DNA from: Prevotella sp.
GTDB lineage: Bacteria; Bacteroidota; Bacteroidia; Bacteroidales; Bacteroidaceae
NCBI GenBank assembly: GCA_016287755.1
Contig: JAEEWT010000006.1
Coordinates: 62,001-126,000, forward strand
DNA length: 64,000 nt
Direction of reading: 5' to 3'
Part shown: positions 24,716 to 32,942 of the stretch, in pieces
Position numbering within the stretch: the first letter of the stretch is position 1
How the letters are laid out: each line of letters starts with the position of its first letter
Notes under the pieces: model-generated
What the model was told of the DNA's origin: nothing
The model's database searches: none
Seen by the model: the letters and a program-made list of their open reading frames with translations, nothing else
Made by a program: the position numbers and the translations under genes

Positions 24716-26524
24716 TTATTCGGCAGACAAGTCAGCAACCATCTGGCGGTAGGTGGCATACATGTGGGTGCGGGAGATGTAGCCAATGAAATGGTTTTCG
24801 GTGTTCAGCACGGGTAGCATCTGGGCATGGGTGCGGTCGAACTGCGCCATCACCTCCTCCATCGAGTCGTTCACACCCAGGATGGCGGCGGGCGGTGACA
24901 TCAGCTGAGCCACCGTGAAATGCTGATAGAGTTCGGAACGGAACACCACATGGCGGATCTTGGTGATATCCACCTCACCGAGAAAGTTTCCCGCATCATC
25001 GAGCACCGGTAGCTGGTTCGACTTACTCCTACTCAGGGCGTGCACCAAGGCCCCCAGCTTCATATCGGTATTCACCGCAGTATAGGTATGGTCGATGATG
25101 CTCTTCAACGACATCAGCGTGAGCACCGCCCTATCGGTATGGTGCGTGATGAGTTTTCCCTCGCGTGCCAATCGCATACCATAGATGCTGTGGGGTTCGA
25201 AGATGATGATGGTGAGATAGGCAAAGATGCTTACCACCATCAAAGGGATGAACAGCTGATAGCCGCCGGTGAGCTCGGCAATGAGGAAGATACCCGTGAG
25301 CGGTGCATGCATCACTCCAGCCATCACCGCAGCCATACCCAGCATGGCGAAGTTCCCTTCAGGGATATACACTCCGATCTGCTCGATGTTCCACACACGG
25401 GCAAAGAGGAAACCCGCGAAGGCTCCGATGAACAACGACGGCGCGAAGGTACCACCGCAACCGCCACCACCATTGGTAGCAGAGGTGGCAAACACCTTGG
25501 TGAGCAGCACCAGGGCGATATACAGCACCAATAGCTGTCCATTACCATAGAACAGGGAGTTGTTCAGCACCATGTTCCAATCGGCCTCGGTCTTACCGTT
25601 CAGCAGGATATTGATGCTACCGTAGCCCTCACCATAGAGCGACGGGAAGAGGAAGATGAGCGTACTGAGTACCACACCGCCCAATACCAGCTTGGCATAG
25701 TGCTTATCGCCCAACTTGGCAAAGATATTCTCGCAGGCCGTCATGGTACGGATGAAGTATAGACTCACCAGTCCGCCGAACACGCCCAGCAGGATATACG
25801 CCGGTACACGATCCAGCTGCCACGAGGTTACATTGGTGAAGACGAACAGGGAGTCACTACCATTGAACACATAGCTGAACAGCACAGCCGTGACACTCGC
25901 CACCAGGATCGGTAACAGCGAGGCCATGGTCAGATCGATCATCAGTACCTCGAGCGTGAAAACCAGTCCTGCGATAGGTGCCTTGAAGATTCCTGCGATG
26001 GCCGCTGCCGCACCACATCCCACAAGGAGCATCAGCGTACGGTTGTCCATCTTGAACACCTGTCCGAGATTACTACCGATGGCAGAACCCGTCAGTACGA
26101 TAGGTGCCTCTGCTCCCACCGAACCACCGAAGCCGATGGTGATGGCAGATGCGATGACCGAGCTCCAGCAGTGATGACCACGGAGTCGGCTCTGCTTACG
26201 GGAAATGGCATAGAGAATACGGGTAATACCATGTGAGATATTATCCTTAACGACATGTCGTACGAACAAGGAAGTCAGATAGATACCGATTACCGGATAC
26301 AACAGATACAGCCAGTTGATGGACGAGATATCGAAGTCGGCCATGAGCAGTTTCCCAATCTCGTCGATGATCCAGTGGAGCACATAGGCAGCCACTGCCG
26401 CGAAGAAGCCCACGAAGAAACTAAGCAGAAGGGTGAACTGCTTATCGGTAATATGCTTCTCACGCCATTGCAGGAAACGCTGCAAGGGCGTGTGATGACT
26501 GATATCGGTATGTTGATCTGTCAT
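24716..26524 (-). CDS. ClC-family chloride channel/antiporter with CBS domains
   Basis: This 602-aa membrane protein has the ClC selectivity-filter motifs GSVGAEAPIV and GGGCGGTFAPSLFIG, about ten to twelve hydrophobic helices, and two C-terminal CBS domains (about 460-595) that may bind adenosine nucleotides. It moves chloride or exchanges Cl-/H+ across the inner membrane. The start overlaps the stop of the upstream TsaC-like gene by 4 bases (ATGA), indicating coupling. Confidence 0.92.
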   Translation of the reverse strand: MTDQHTDISHHTPLQRFLQWREKHITDKQFTLLLSFFVGFFAAVAAYVLHWIIDEIGKLLMADFDISSINWLYLLYPVIGIYLTSLFVRHVVKDNISHGITRILYAISRKQSRLRGHHCWSSVIASAITIGFGGSVGAEAPIVLTGSAIGSNLGQVFKMDNRTLMLLVGCGAAAAIAGIFKAPIAGLVFTLEVLMIDLTMASLLPILVASVTAVLFSYVFNGSDSLFVFTNVTSWQLDRVPAYILLGVFGGLVSLYFIRTMTACENIFAKLGDKHYAKLVLGGVVLSTLIFLFPSLYGEGYGSINILLNGKTEADWNMVLNNSLFYGNGQLLVLYIALVLLTKVFATSATNGGGGCGGTFAPSLFIGAFAGFLFARVWNIEQIGVYIPEGNFAMLGMAAVMAGVMHAPLTGIFLIAELTGGYQLFIPLMVVSIFAYLTIIIFEPHSIYGMRLAREGKLITHHTDRAVLTLMSLKSIIDHTYTAVNTDMKLGALVHALSRSKSNQLPVLDDAGNFLGEVDITKIRHVVFRSELYQHFTVAQLMSPPAAILGVNDSMEEVMAQFDRTHAQMLPVLNTENHFIGYISRTHMYATYRQMVADLSAE

Positions 26525-27180
26525 TTCCTGATAATCGTAACCACTCCCTCACGGGTGAGTTTGATGATGCTCGACGGCGTGTGGGGATTATGCTCCTGTC
26601 GGCGTGACATACAGACATAATCCACCGCATCGAGGAGCTGCTGACTGATGTCGCAGTAGTTCTGGGCGGGTGGTTCGCCACTGATGTTCGCACTGGTGCT
26701 GACCAGCGGTTTCTGGAATCGGTAGCAGAGCTGCTGCGAGAACGGTTCGCGGGTGATGCGCATGGCGATACTACCATCTTCAGCGATCAGGTTCGGTGCC
26801 AGGTTTACGGCTCCGTCGAGGATCACCGTAGTAGGCTTGGTGGCCAGTTCCATGATGTCCCATGCCACCTCGGGGACATTACGCACATAGCGCTGAAGAC
26901 GCACATCACTGTCAACCAGACAGATCATCGCCTTTGAATCGTCGCGCTGCTTGATCTCATACACCCGTGATACGGCAGCAGCATTGGTCGCGTCACAACC
27001 AATGCCCCATACGGTATCGGTGGGGTAAAGAATCACCCCACCCTCTCGCAGCACCTTTACCGCTGCCTCTATATCCTTAGAATAGTCCAATTGTATTATA
27101 CTTTGAACTTGGAACTTTGAACTTTGAACTTTGCGCTCGGCTTTGCCGCTTCGCCTCGCGAAGAACTTTATAACTCCCAA
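26521..27180 (-). CDS. L-threonylcarbamoyladenylate synthase (YrdC/Sua5 family)
   Basis: The protein makes threonylcarbamoyl-AMP for the t6A modification of tRNAs. The family core is clear: VLREGGVILYPTDTVWGIGCDATN, IKQRDDSKAMICLV and PLVSTSANISGEPP. The N-terminus is uncertain. The longest frame begins at TTG 27180, overlapping the glucokinase end by 13 bases, and its first 30 residues come from a GC-rich repeat plus a TTCAAAG heptad array (27098-27130). A shorter start such as TTG 27090 (LDYSKDIEAAV) fits the family better. No ATG is available in the first 90 codons. Confidence 0.85.
   Translation of the reverse strand: MGVIKFFARRSGKAERKVQSSKFQVQSIIQLDYSKDIEAAVKVLREGGVILYPTDTVWGIGCDATNAAAVSRVYEIKQRDDSKAMICLVDSDVRLQRYVRNVPEVAWDIMELATKPTTVILDGAVNLAPNLIAEDGSIAMRITREPFSQQLCYRFQKPLVSTSANISGEPPAQNYCDISQQLLDAVDYVCMSRRQEHNPHTPSSIIKLTREGVVTIIRK
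27098..27130. repeat. Heptad array at the 5' end of the TsaC-like gene
   Basis: ACTTTGA-type units with 7-bp period; either translated as an N-terminal KVQSSKFQVQS extension or left in the 5' UTR. Confidence 0.88.
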
Positions 27181-28148
27181 CCAATAGCAGATGCACCGAG
27201 TACGGCGGCAGATGCGCCATCGAGACCGCTGACCAGGAACTTAGCCTTTCCTTTGAACACCTTCAGCACATGCTCGTCGTAGCTGCGCTTGATGGGATCC
27301 ATGATCAGATTGCCAGCCTTGGTCATACCTCCGAAGAAGATGAACGCCTCAGGAGAAGAGAAGGCAGCAAAGTCGGCACAGGCCTCACCTAACATATGAC
27401 CCGTAAACTCGTAGATCTCCTTAGCCAGTCGGTCGCCCTTACCAGCAGCGATAGACACATCCAATGAGGTGATCTTCTCGGGATCCATCTCACGGAGCAG
27501 AGAGGGTTCCTGGGTAGTAGCCAACAACTCACGAGCCGTGCGTGCCACACCCGTAGCCGAGCAGTAAGCCTCCAGACAGCCCGTACGTCCGCAACCGCAG
27601 GTACGACCGCCTTCGCGTACCATGGTGACATGTCCCAGCTCACCGGCAAAGCCGTCGCTACCATACAGCAGCTGTCCGTTTACCACGATACCTGATCCCA
27701 CACCTGTTCCCAGCGTGATCACGATGAAGTTCTTCATGCCACGTGCCACACCATAGATCATCTCACCGATGGCAGCAGCATTGGCATCGTTGGTCAGACC
27801 AACGGGAATGTCGTTCAACCGCTCGCTGAACAGCTTAGCCAAAGGAACCACACCATTGTGTGCCCATGCCAGGTTCGGTGCGAACTCAATAGTACCATTA
27901 TAGAAGTTTCCATTAGGGGCACCGATACCCATGGCCTTGATCTTCTCGATACCGCCCACCTGGTCGATAATCACCTGAAGAGCCTCCACACAAGCATCAA
28001 CATAGTCCTCTACCTTGTCGTACCCCTGTGTCTTGATGGCAGTGGTAGCCTTGATCTCACCACGTGAGTCAACAATGCCGAACACGGAGTTCGTACCTCC
28101 TAAATCCAAGCCGATTACATACGGCTTCATTTCTGTCTGATTATTCAT
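27168..28148 (-). CDS. ROK-family glucokinase
   Basis: This 326-aa ROK kinase phosphorylates glucose or a related hexose. It shows the ATP-binding IGLDLGGTNSVFGIVD, the catalytic LTNDANAAAIGE and the zinc motif CGCGRTGCLEAYCS. A -7 element TAACTTTG lies at 28186-28179, about 30 nt before the ATG; the -33 box is weak. It is followed with overlap by the TsaC-like and ClC genes, so these three probably form one transcript. Confidence 0.92.
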   Translation of the reverse strand: MNNQTEMKPYVIGLDLGGTNSVFGIVDSRGEIKATTAIKTQGYDKVEDYVDACVEALQVIIDQVGGIEKIKAMGIGAPNGNFYNGTIEFAPNLAWAHNGVVPLAKLFSERLNDIPVGLTNDANAAAIGEMIYGVARGMKNFIVITLGTGVGSGIVVNGQLLYGSDGFAGELGHVTMVREGGRTCGCGRTGCLEAYCSATGVARTARELLATTQEPSLLREMDPEKITSLDVSIAAGKGDRLAKEIYEFTGHMLGEACADFAAFSSPEAFIFFGGMTKAGNLIMDPIKRSYDEHVLKVFKGKAKFLVSGLDGASAAVLGASAIGWEL

Positions 28149-28278
28149 TTCTATGTATGTTTTGAATGTTTATGGGGCAAAGTTAGTGTTTTTTTTTGAA
28201 TTATACACGCTGTTCGACTTTTTTTTTCGTAACTTTGACTTCGTCGAAAGTACTCACGTTCGGAAAAACAAAACAATA

Positions 28279-28310
28279 TTTGGTTTTTCGCTCACTTATT
28301 CGTACCTTTG
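28279..28310 (+). promoter_or_regulatory. Promoter of the LysE-family gene, near-leaderless
   Basis: TTTG (28279-28282), 20 nt, TACCTTTG (28303-28310), then 8 bases before ATG 28319. The predicted transcript starts almost at the start codon. Confidence 0.75.
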
Positions 28311-28318
28311 CACCCGAT

Positions 28319-28996
28319 ATGCTACCATTTGATTTTCATATAGACTTTGTAAACCTGTTATTTAAGGGTATACTGATTGGTATCATCGCCAGTGCACCGA
28401 TGGGACCGGTGGGTATTCTGTGTGTCCAGCGCACCCTGAACAAAGGACGGTGGTACGGCTTTGTAACAGGCATCGGAGCTGCCATCAGCGACATCATCTA
28501 TGCCCTGATTACCGGTTTCGGTATGTCGTTCGTGATGAACATGGTGAACAACTCCCGATACCAGTTCCTGTTACAGATCCTTGGTAGTATCATGCTGTTG
28601 GCCTTCGGTATCTACTGCTACCGTAGTAATCCGATGAAGAACATGCATGTGAGCGGGAAGCAGAAGGGAACGCTGATACACAACGGCGTGACAGCCTTCT
28701 TCGTCACCTTCTCCAATCCCCTGATCATCTTCCTGTTCATCGCCATGTATGCTCAGTTCTCGTTCGTGGTGCCCAACCATCCCGTAGAGATGTGTCTGGG
28801 TTATCTGAGTATTCCATTTGGTGCCCTGCTGTGGTGGTATGGTCTGACGTGGTTGGTGGATAAGATCCGTGGCATCTTCGATACCAGCGGTATTCTTATA
28901 ATAAATAAGGTAATCGGTTCGGTGGTGATCATCTTCTCCCTGATCGTGCTTTTCGGAACGGTGTTTAACTTGTATAAGTTGCCGAACTATTATTAG
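28319..28996 (+). CDS. LysE/RhtB-family exporter
   Basis: This 225-aa protein has six predicted membrane segments and the LysE-family start FKGILIGIIASAPMGPVGILCVQRTLNKGR. Such proteins export amino acids or related metabolites. I start it at ATG 28319 (MLPFDFHID) because a promoter lies just upstream; a longer frame from 28196 would place the promoter inside the gene. It diverges from the glucokinase gene. Substrate unknown. Confidence 0.87.
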   Translation: MLPFDFHIDFVNLLFKGILIGIIASAPMGPVGILCVQRTLNKGRWYGFVTGIGAAISDIIYALITGFGMSFVMNMVNNSRYQFLLQILGSIMLLAFGIYCYRSNPMKNMHVSGKQKGTLIHNGVTAFFVTFSNPLIIFLFIAMYAQFSFVVPNHPVEMCLGYLSIPFGALLWWYGLTWLVDKIRGIFDTSGILIINKVIGSVVIIFSLIVLFGTVFNLYKLPNYY

Positions 28997-29154
28997 GAGG
29001 AAGGACGAAGGAGGAAGGAGGAAGGAAAGCCCCTCCCCAGCCCTCCCCAAAGGGAAGGGGGAATCGAAGGCGCGGGGGTGCGAGATATGATTTGTGGAAT
29101 GTGGAATGTGGAATGTGGAATGTGGAATGTGGAATGTGGAGTGAGGAGTGAGAA
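28997..29154. repeat. GGAAGGA and GTGGAAT heptad arrays
   Basis: The gap holds a GAGGAAG-type 7-bp array (28996-29028), a GC-rich palindrome (CCCCTCCCCAGCCCTCCCC...GGGAAGGGGG, about 29031-29060) and at least six GTGGAAT units (29093-29145) drifting into GGAGTGA before the DUF4924 start codon. Confidence 0.92.
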
Positions 29155-29718
29155 ATGTATATAGCTAAAGAATTAAGGAAGAAGAATATTGCGGAGTACC
29201 TGCTGTATATGTGGCAGGTGGAAGATCTGTTGCGGGCCTACGACTGCTCGTTGGGTAGGATCAGACGGGAGTATATCGACCGGTTTGACTATACCGATGA
29301 ACAGAAGGAGGAGATGGCCGACTGGTATGGCGATCTGATCCGGATGATGAACCAGGAGGGCTGTCGCCTGAGCGGTCATCTGCAGATCAACAAGATCGTG
29401 ATGCAGCAGTTGGAGGAGCTGAATGCCGAACTGCTCGACGGTACCGACCATCCGTTCTATACAAGCGAGTATTATAAGGTGCTGCCGTATATCGTGGAAC
29501 TCAGAAGACGAGGAAGGACGAAGGAGGAAGGAGGAAGCGATGAAGGAGAGACGAAGGAGGAATCGGAGATAGAGACGTGCTTCAACGCCCTTTATGGTAT
29601 GATGATGCTGCGGTTGCAGAAGAAAGAGGTGAGTCCTGACACACAGCATGCCATTAAGGAGATCACCACCTTTATCGGGATGCTGAATGACGAGTTTATG
29701 AAAGTTCATAGTGCATAG
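29155..29718 (+). CDS. DUF4924 family protein
   Basis: This 187-aa protein matches a Bacteroidetes-specific family (MYIAKELRKKNIAEYLLYMWQVEDLLRAY), all-helical, function unknown. About residues 119-139 (RGRTKEEGGSDEGETKEES) are encoded by GGAAGGA heptads (29508-29570) and look like an in-frame insertion before the conserved C-terminal helix. The last residues KVHSA and the TAG stop come from an AGTTCAT heptad array. The start codon directly follows another heptad array. Three arrays therefore touch this one small gene. Confidence 0.85.
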   Translation: MYIAKELRKKNIAEYLLYMWQVEDLLRAYDCSLGRIRREYIDRFDYTDEQKEEMADWYGDLIRMMNQEGCRLSGHLQINKIVMQQLEELNAELLDGTDHPFYTSEYYKVLPYIVELRRRGRTKEEGGSDEGETKEESEIETCFNALYGMMMLRLQKKEVSPDTQHAIKEITTFIGMLNDEFMKVHSA

Positions 29719-29765
29719 TTCATAGTTCATAGTGCATAGTTCATAGTTGATAGTTAAAAGTTAAA
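29703..29765. repeat. AGTTCAT heptad array between the DUF4924 gene and rmlD
   Basis: About nine 7-bp units (AGTTCAT, AGTGCAT, AGTTGAT, AGTTAAA) fill the whole spacer; the DUF4924 stop codon TAG is part of the array and the rmlD ATG follows immediately. Confidence 0.92.
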
Positions 29766-29766
29766 G

Positions 29767-30627
29767 ATGAATATACTGATTACTGGATGTAAAGGACAGC
29801 TTGGCAACGAGATGCAGTTGCTGGAGCAAGAGAATACACAACATGTGTGGTTCAACACCGACGTGGATGAACTGGATATCACCAACCAACTGGCGGTGGA
29901 ACAGTTCGTGGCACAGAATAAGATCGACGGCATTGTGAACTGTGCCGCCTATACCGCCGTGGACAAGGCGGAGAGTAACAAGGAGCTGTGTACTACGCTG
30001 AACACCGTGGCTCCTGCCTATCTGGCTGCTGCTGTTGGGAAACGTGGCGGATGGATCATTCATATCTCTACCGACTATGTGTTCAACGGAACGAAGCATA
30101 CTCCGTATGTGGAGACCGATACACCTTGTCCCGACAGCGTGTATGGCAGTACGAAGCTGGCTGGTGAGCTGGGTGTACAGAAATTCTGCAAGGACAGTGT
30201 CATCATCCGTACGGCATGGCTGTACTCCACCTTCGGTAATAACTTCGTGAAGACCATGATACGACTGGGAAAGGAGAAGGAGCAGCTGGGCGTGATCTTC
30301 GACCAGATCGGTACGCCGACATACGCTCGTGACCTTGCACAGGTCATCATGACCATCATCAACAAGGGTGTCATCCCCGGCGTATATCACTTCTCGAACG
30401 AGGGTGTGATCAGCTGGTACGACTTCACCAAGGCTATTCATCGCATCGCAGGTATTACCACCTGTAAGGTAAGACCCCTGCACACCGAGGAATACCCCAC
30501 CCCAGCAAACCGTCCGCACTTCTCAGTGCTCGACAAGACCAAGATCAAGGAAACATACAACATAGAAGTCCCCTACTGGGAAGAAAGCCTCAAAGATTGC
30601 GTAAGCAAATTGATAGTTGAAAGTTGA
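29767..30627 (+). CDS. rmlD: dTDP-4-dehydrorhamnose reductase
   Basis: This 286-aa SDR-family reductase performs the last step of dTDP-L-rhamnose synthesis. Visible are MNILITGCKGQLGNEM, VNCAAYTAVDKAE, the YGSTKLAGE catalytic Tyr/Lys and IRTAWLYSTFGNNFV. The other rml genes are not in this window. The C-terminus SKLIVES and the TGA stop are encoded by an AGTTGAA heptad array (30609-30645). Confidence 0.92.
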   Translation: MNILITGCKGQLGNEMQLLEQENTQHVWFNTDVDELDITNQLAVEQFVAQNKIDGIVNCAAYTAVDKAESNKELCTTLNTVAPAYLAAAVGKRGGWIIHISTDYVFNGTKHTPYVETDTPCPDSVYGSTKLAGELGVQKFCKDSVIIRTAWLYSTFGNNFVKTMIRLGKEKEQLGVIFDQIGTPTYARDLAQVIMTIINKGVIPGVYHFSNEGVISWYDFTKAIHRIAGITTCKVRPLHTEEYPTPANRPHFSVLDKTKIKETYNIEVPYWEESLKDCVSKLIVES

Positions 30628-30645
30628 CAATTGAAAATTATAATT
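30609..30645. repeat. Heptad array overlapping the rmlD stop codon
   Basis: ATTGATAGTTGAAAGTTGAC then TTGAAAA-type units, 7-bp period; the rmlD TGA stop (30625-30627) is part of it. Confidence 0.9.
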
Positions 30646-30702
30646 GAGAAATGAGAGGTATGATTACCTTCATGATTAAATAAGTGATAAGATAAGAATA
30701 TT

Positions 30703-32322
30703 GTGAATCAAGAAATAGAAAGAAGACGCACTTTTGCGATTATTTCGCACCCTGACGCCGGTAAGACCACCCTGACGGAGAAGTTCCTGCTGTTTGGTGG
30801 ACAGATCCAGGTGGCCGGTGCGGTGAAGAGTAATAAGATCAAGAAGACAGCTACCTCCGACTGGATGGATATCGAGAAACAACGTGGTATCTCGGTATCT
30901 ACCTCTGTCATGGAGTTTGACTATACGCCAGAGGAGTCGGGCATTGAATATAAGGTGAACATCCTCGATACCCCGGGTCACCAGGACTTTGCCGAGGATA
31001 CCTACCGCACGCTGACGGCTGTGGATTCCGCTATTATCGTGGTTGACGGCGCCAAGGGTGTGGAGGCACAGACTCGTAAGCTGATGAATGTGTGTCGTAT
31101 GAGGAACACCCCGGTTATTATCTTCATCAACAAGATGGACCGTGAAGGACGTGATCCGTTCGACCTACTTGATGAACTGGAACACGAACTGGAGATTAAG
31201 GTACGACCGCTGTCGTGGCCTATCAACCAGGGAGCGAAGTTCAAAGGAGTGTATAACATCTATGAGAACAAGCTCGACCTGTTCACACCCGACAAGCAGA
31301 GGGTAACGGAGAAGGTGGAGGTAAGCCTCACCCCCAACCCCTCTCCAACGGGCGAGGGGAGTTCTCACCCGTATGTTGATGATGTGATTGGAGAGCAAGA
31401 TGCAGAGAAATTGCGTGAGGATCTGGAACTGGTGGATGGTGTGTATCCTGCCTTTGACGTGGAGACCTACCGTTCGGCTGAGGTGGCACCCGTATTCTTC
31501 GGCTCTGCCCTGAACAACTTCGGTGTACAGGAACTGCTGAACTGCTTCGTGGAGATCGCACCGAGTCCGAAGCCCACCAAGGCAGAGGAGCGTATGGTAT
31601 CGCCTGAGGAGCAGAAGTTCACGGGATTCATCTTCAAGATTACCGCGAATATCGATCCTAACCACCGTTCATGTATCGCCTTCTGTAAGGTGTGCAGCGG
31701 AAAGTTCGTCCGTAACCAGCCCTATCTGCTGGTACGACAAGGCAAGACAGTTCGTTTCTCCTCCCCCACCCAATTCATGGCACAGCGAAAGAGTACCATC
31801 GAGGAAGCATGGCCCGGCGACATCGTCGGTCTGCCCGATAACGGAATCTTCAAGATCGGTGACACGTTAACAGAAGGTGAAGAACTCCATTTCCGCGGTC
31901 TGCCCTCCTTCTCGCCTGAGATGTTCAAATATATCGAGAACGATGACCCGATGAAAGCCAAGCAGCTCAACAAAGGCATCGATCAGCTCATGGACGAGGG
32001 TGTGGCGCAGATGTTCGTCAACCAGTTCAACAACCGGAAGATTATCGGTACGGTGGGACAGCTGCAGTTTGAGGTAATCCAGTACCGCTTGGAGAACGAA
32101 TATAACGCCAAATGCCGCTGGGAACCCGTACACCTGTACAAAGCCTGCTGGATTGAGTCGGATGACGAGAAAGAGCTGGAGGCATTCAAGAAACGCAAGT
32201 ACCAGTATATGGCTAAGGACAAGGACGGACGCGATGTGTTCTTAGCCGACAGCGGGTATGTGCTGCAGATGGCTCAGCAGGACTTTGAGCATATCAAGTT
32301 CCACTTTACGAGTGAGTTTTAA
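30703..32322 (+). CDS. prfC: Peptide chain release factor 3
   Basis: This 539-aa translational GTPase recycles RF1/RF2. G-domain motifs are [10 protein letters not shown], the DTPGH box (LDTPGHQDF) and NKMD. The start is a GTG at 30703. Residues about 207-220 ([14 protein letters not shown]), between the G domain and domain II, are encoded by a CCTCACCCCCAACCCCTCTC-type GC-rich repeat and appear to be an in-frame insertion in a loop; E. coli RF3 as I recall it has no comparable peptide. The rest is full length and looks functional. Confidence 0.92.
   Translation: MNQEIERRRTFAIISHPDAGKTTLTEKFLLFGGQIQVAGAVKSNKIKKTATSDWMDIEKQRGISVSTSVMEFDYTPEESGIEYKVNILDTPGHQDFAEDTYRTLTAVDSAIIVVDGAKGVEAQTRKLMNVCRMRNTPVIIFINKMDREGRDPFDLLDELEHELEIKVRPLSWPINQGAKFKGVYNIYENKLDLFTPDKQRVTEKVEVSLTPNPSPTGEGSSHPYVDDVIGEQDAEKLREDLELVDGVYPAFDVETYRSAEVAPVFFGSALNNFGVQELLNCFVEIAPSPKPTKAEERMVSPEEQKFTGFIFKITANIDPNHRSCIAFCKVCSGKFVRNQPYLLVRQGKTVRFSSPTQFMAQRKSTIEEAWPGDIVGLPDNGIFKIGDTLTEGEELHFRGLPSFSPEMFKYIENDDPMKAKQLNKGIDQLMDEGVAQMFVNQFNNRKIIGTVGQLQFEVIQYRLENEYNAKCRWEPVHLYKACWIESDDEKELEAFKKRKYQYMAKDKDGRDVFLADSGYVLQMAQQDFEHIKFHFTSEF
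31322..31368. repeat. GC-rich palindromic repeat inside prfC
   Basis: A CCCCTCTCC...GGCGAGGGG hairpin element lies in frame in prfC; a related element occurs between genes at about 29031-29060. Confidence 0.8.
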
Positions 32323-32324
32323 TT

Positions 32325-32364
32325 AAGAGGCAAGAGGCAAGAAGCAAGAAGCAAGAGGCAAGAG
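32325..32364. repeat. AAGAGGC heptad array before the upxY-like gene
   Basis: Five to six 7-bp units (AAGAGGC/AAGAAGC) fill the gap between the prfC stop and the ATG of the antiterminator gene. The purine-rich units could also act as ribosome-binding sequence. Confidence 0.9.
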
Positions 32365-32940
32365 ATGATGGATGAGAAGCCGATATATGATGAGGGGGCG
32401 CTGAACGATCAGGACACCACTCCCTGGTATGGCGTACAGCTGTTTGGCTTGCGCCAGAAGGAGATGACTGATTATCTCACGGAAAAGGGGGTGGAGAGTT
32501 TCGTTCCCATGCAGAACGTGGATTTCATCGATCGTGAAGGGAAGCGCCGGCATGAGTTGCGCCCTGTTGTCTCGAACCTGCTGTTCATCAAGAAACAGAT
32601 GGACGACAAGGAGTTACAGTCGCTTCTCGAAGACCGTTATCAAGGACATTTCTATATCATCCGCAAGAGTCGTGGTAGCATCGTGTTCTACCAGATTCCC
32701 GCACGACAGATGCAGGAGTTCATGATTATGTGTAATCCCGACCTCCTCATGAAGAAGTTCCTCAGCGAAAGCGAAGCCAAACTAAAGAAAGGCGACCGTG
32801 TGGTGGTGACACACGGTCCGCTGAAAGGTTTGTCGGGTCGACTGGTTCGGTCGAGCGGCAAGTACTACCTTCTGAAAGAGATTCCCGGCATGGCCGTGAT
32901 GATGAAGGTAACCCGTTGGTGCTGTCAGAAGGCGGAATAA
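32365..32940 (+). CDS. UpxY-family transcription antiterminator (NusG-like)
   Basis: This 191-aa protein has an N-terminal NusG (NGN) domain (TTPWYGVQLFGLRQKEMTDYL) and a C-terminal KOW domain (KKGDRVVVTHGPLKGLSGRLV). UpxY proteins let RNA polymerase read through the leaders of capsule operons in Bacteroides. It is about 19 kb from the polysaccharide genes in this window and no UpxZ partner is seen, so its target is not clear; it may act on another locus. Two ATGs (32365, 32368) are possible starts. Confidence 0.87.
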   Translation: MMDEKPIYDEGALNDQDTTPWYGVQLFGLRQKEMTDYLTEKGVESFVPMQNVDFIDREGKRRHELRPVVSNLLFIKKQMDDKELQSLLEDRYQGHFYIIRKSRGSIVFYQIPARQMQEFMIMCNPDLLMKKFLSESEAKLKKGDRVVVTHGPLKGLSGRLVRSSGKYYLLKEIPGMAVMMKVTRWCCQKAE

Positions 32941-32942
32941 GT

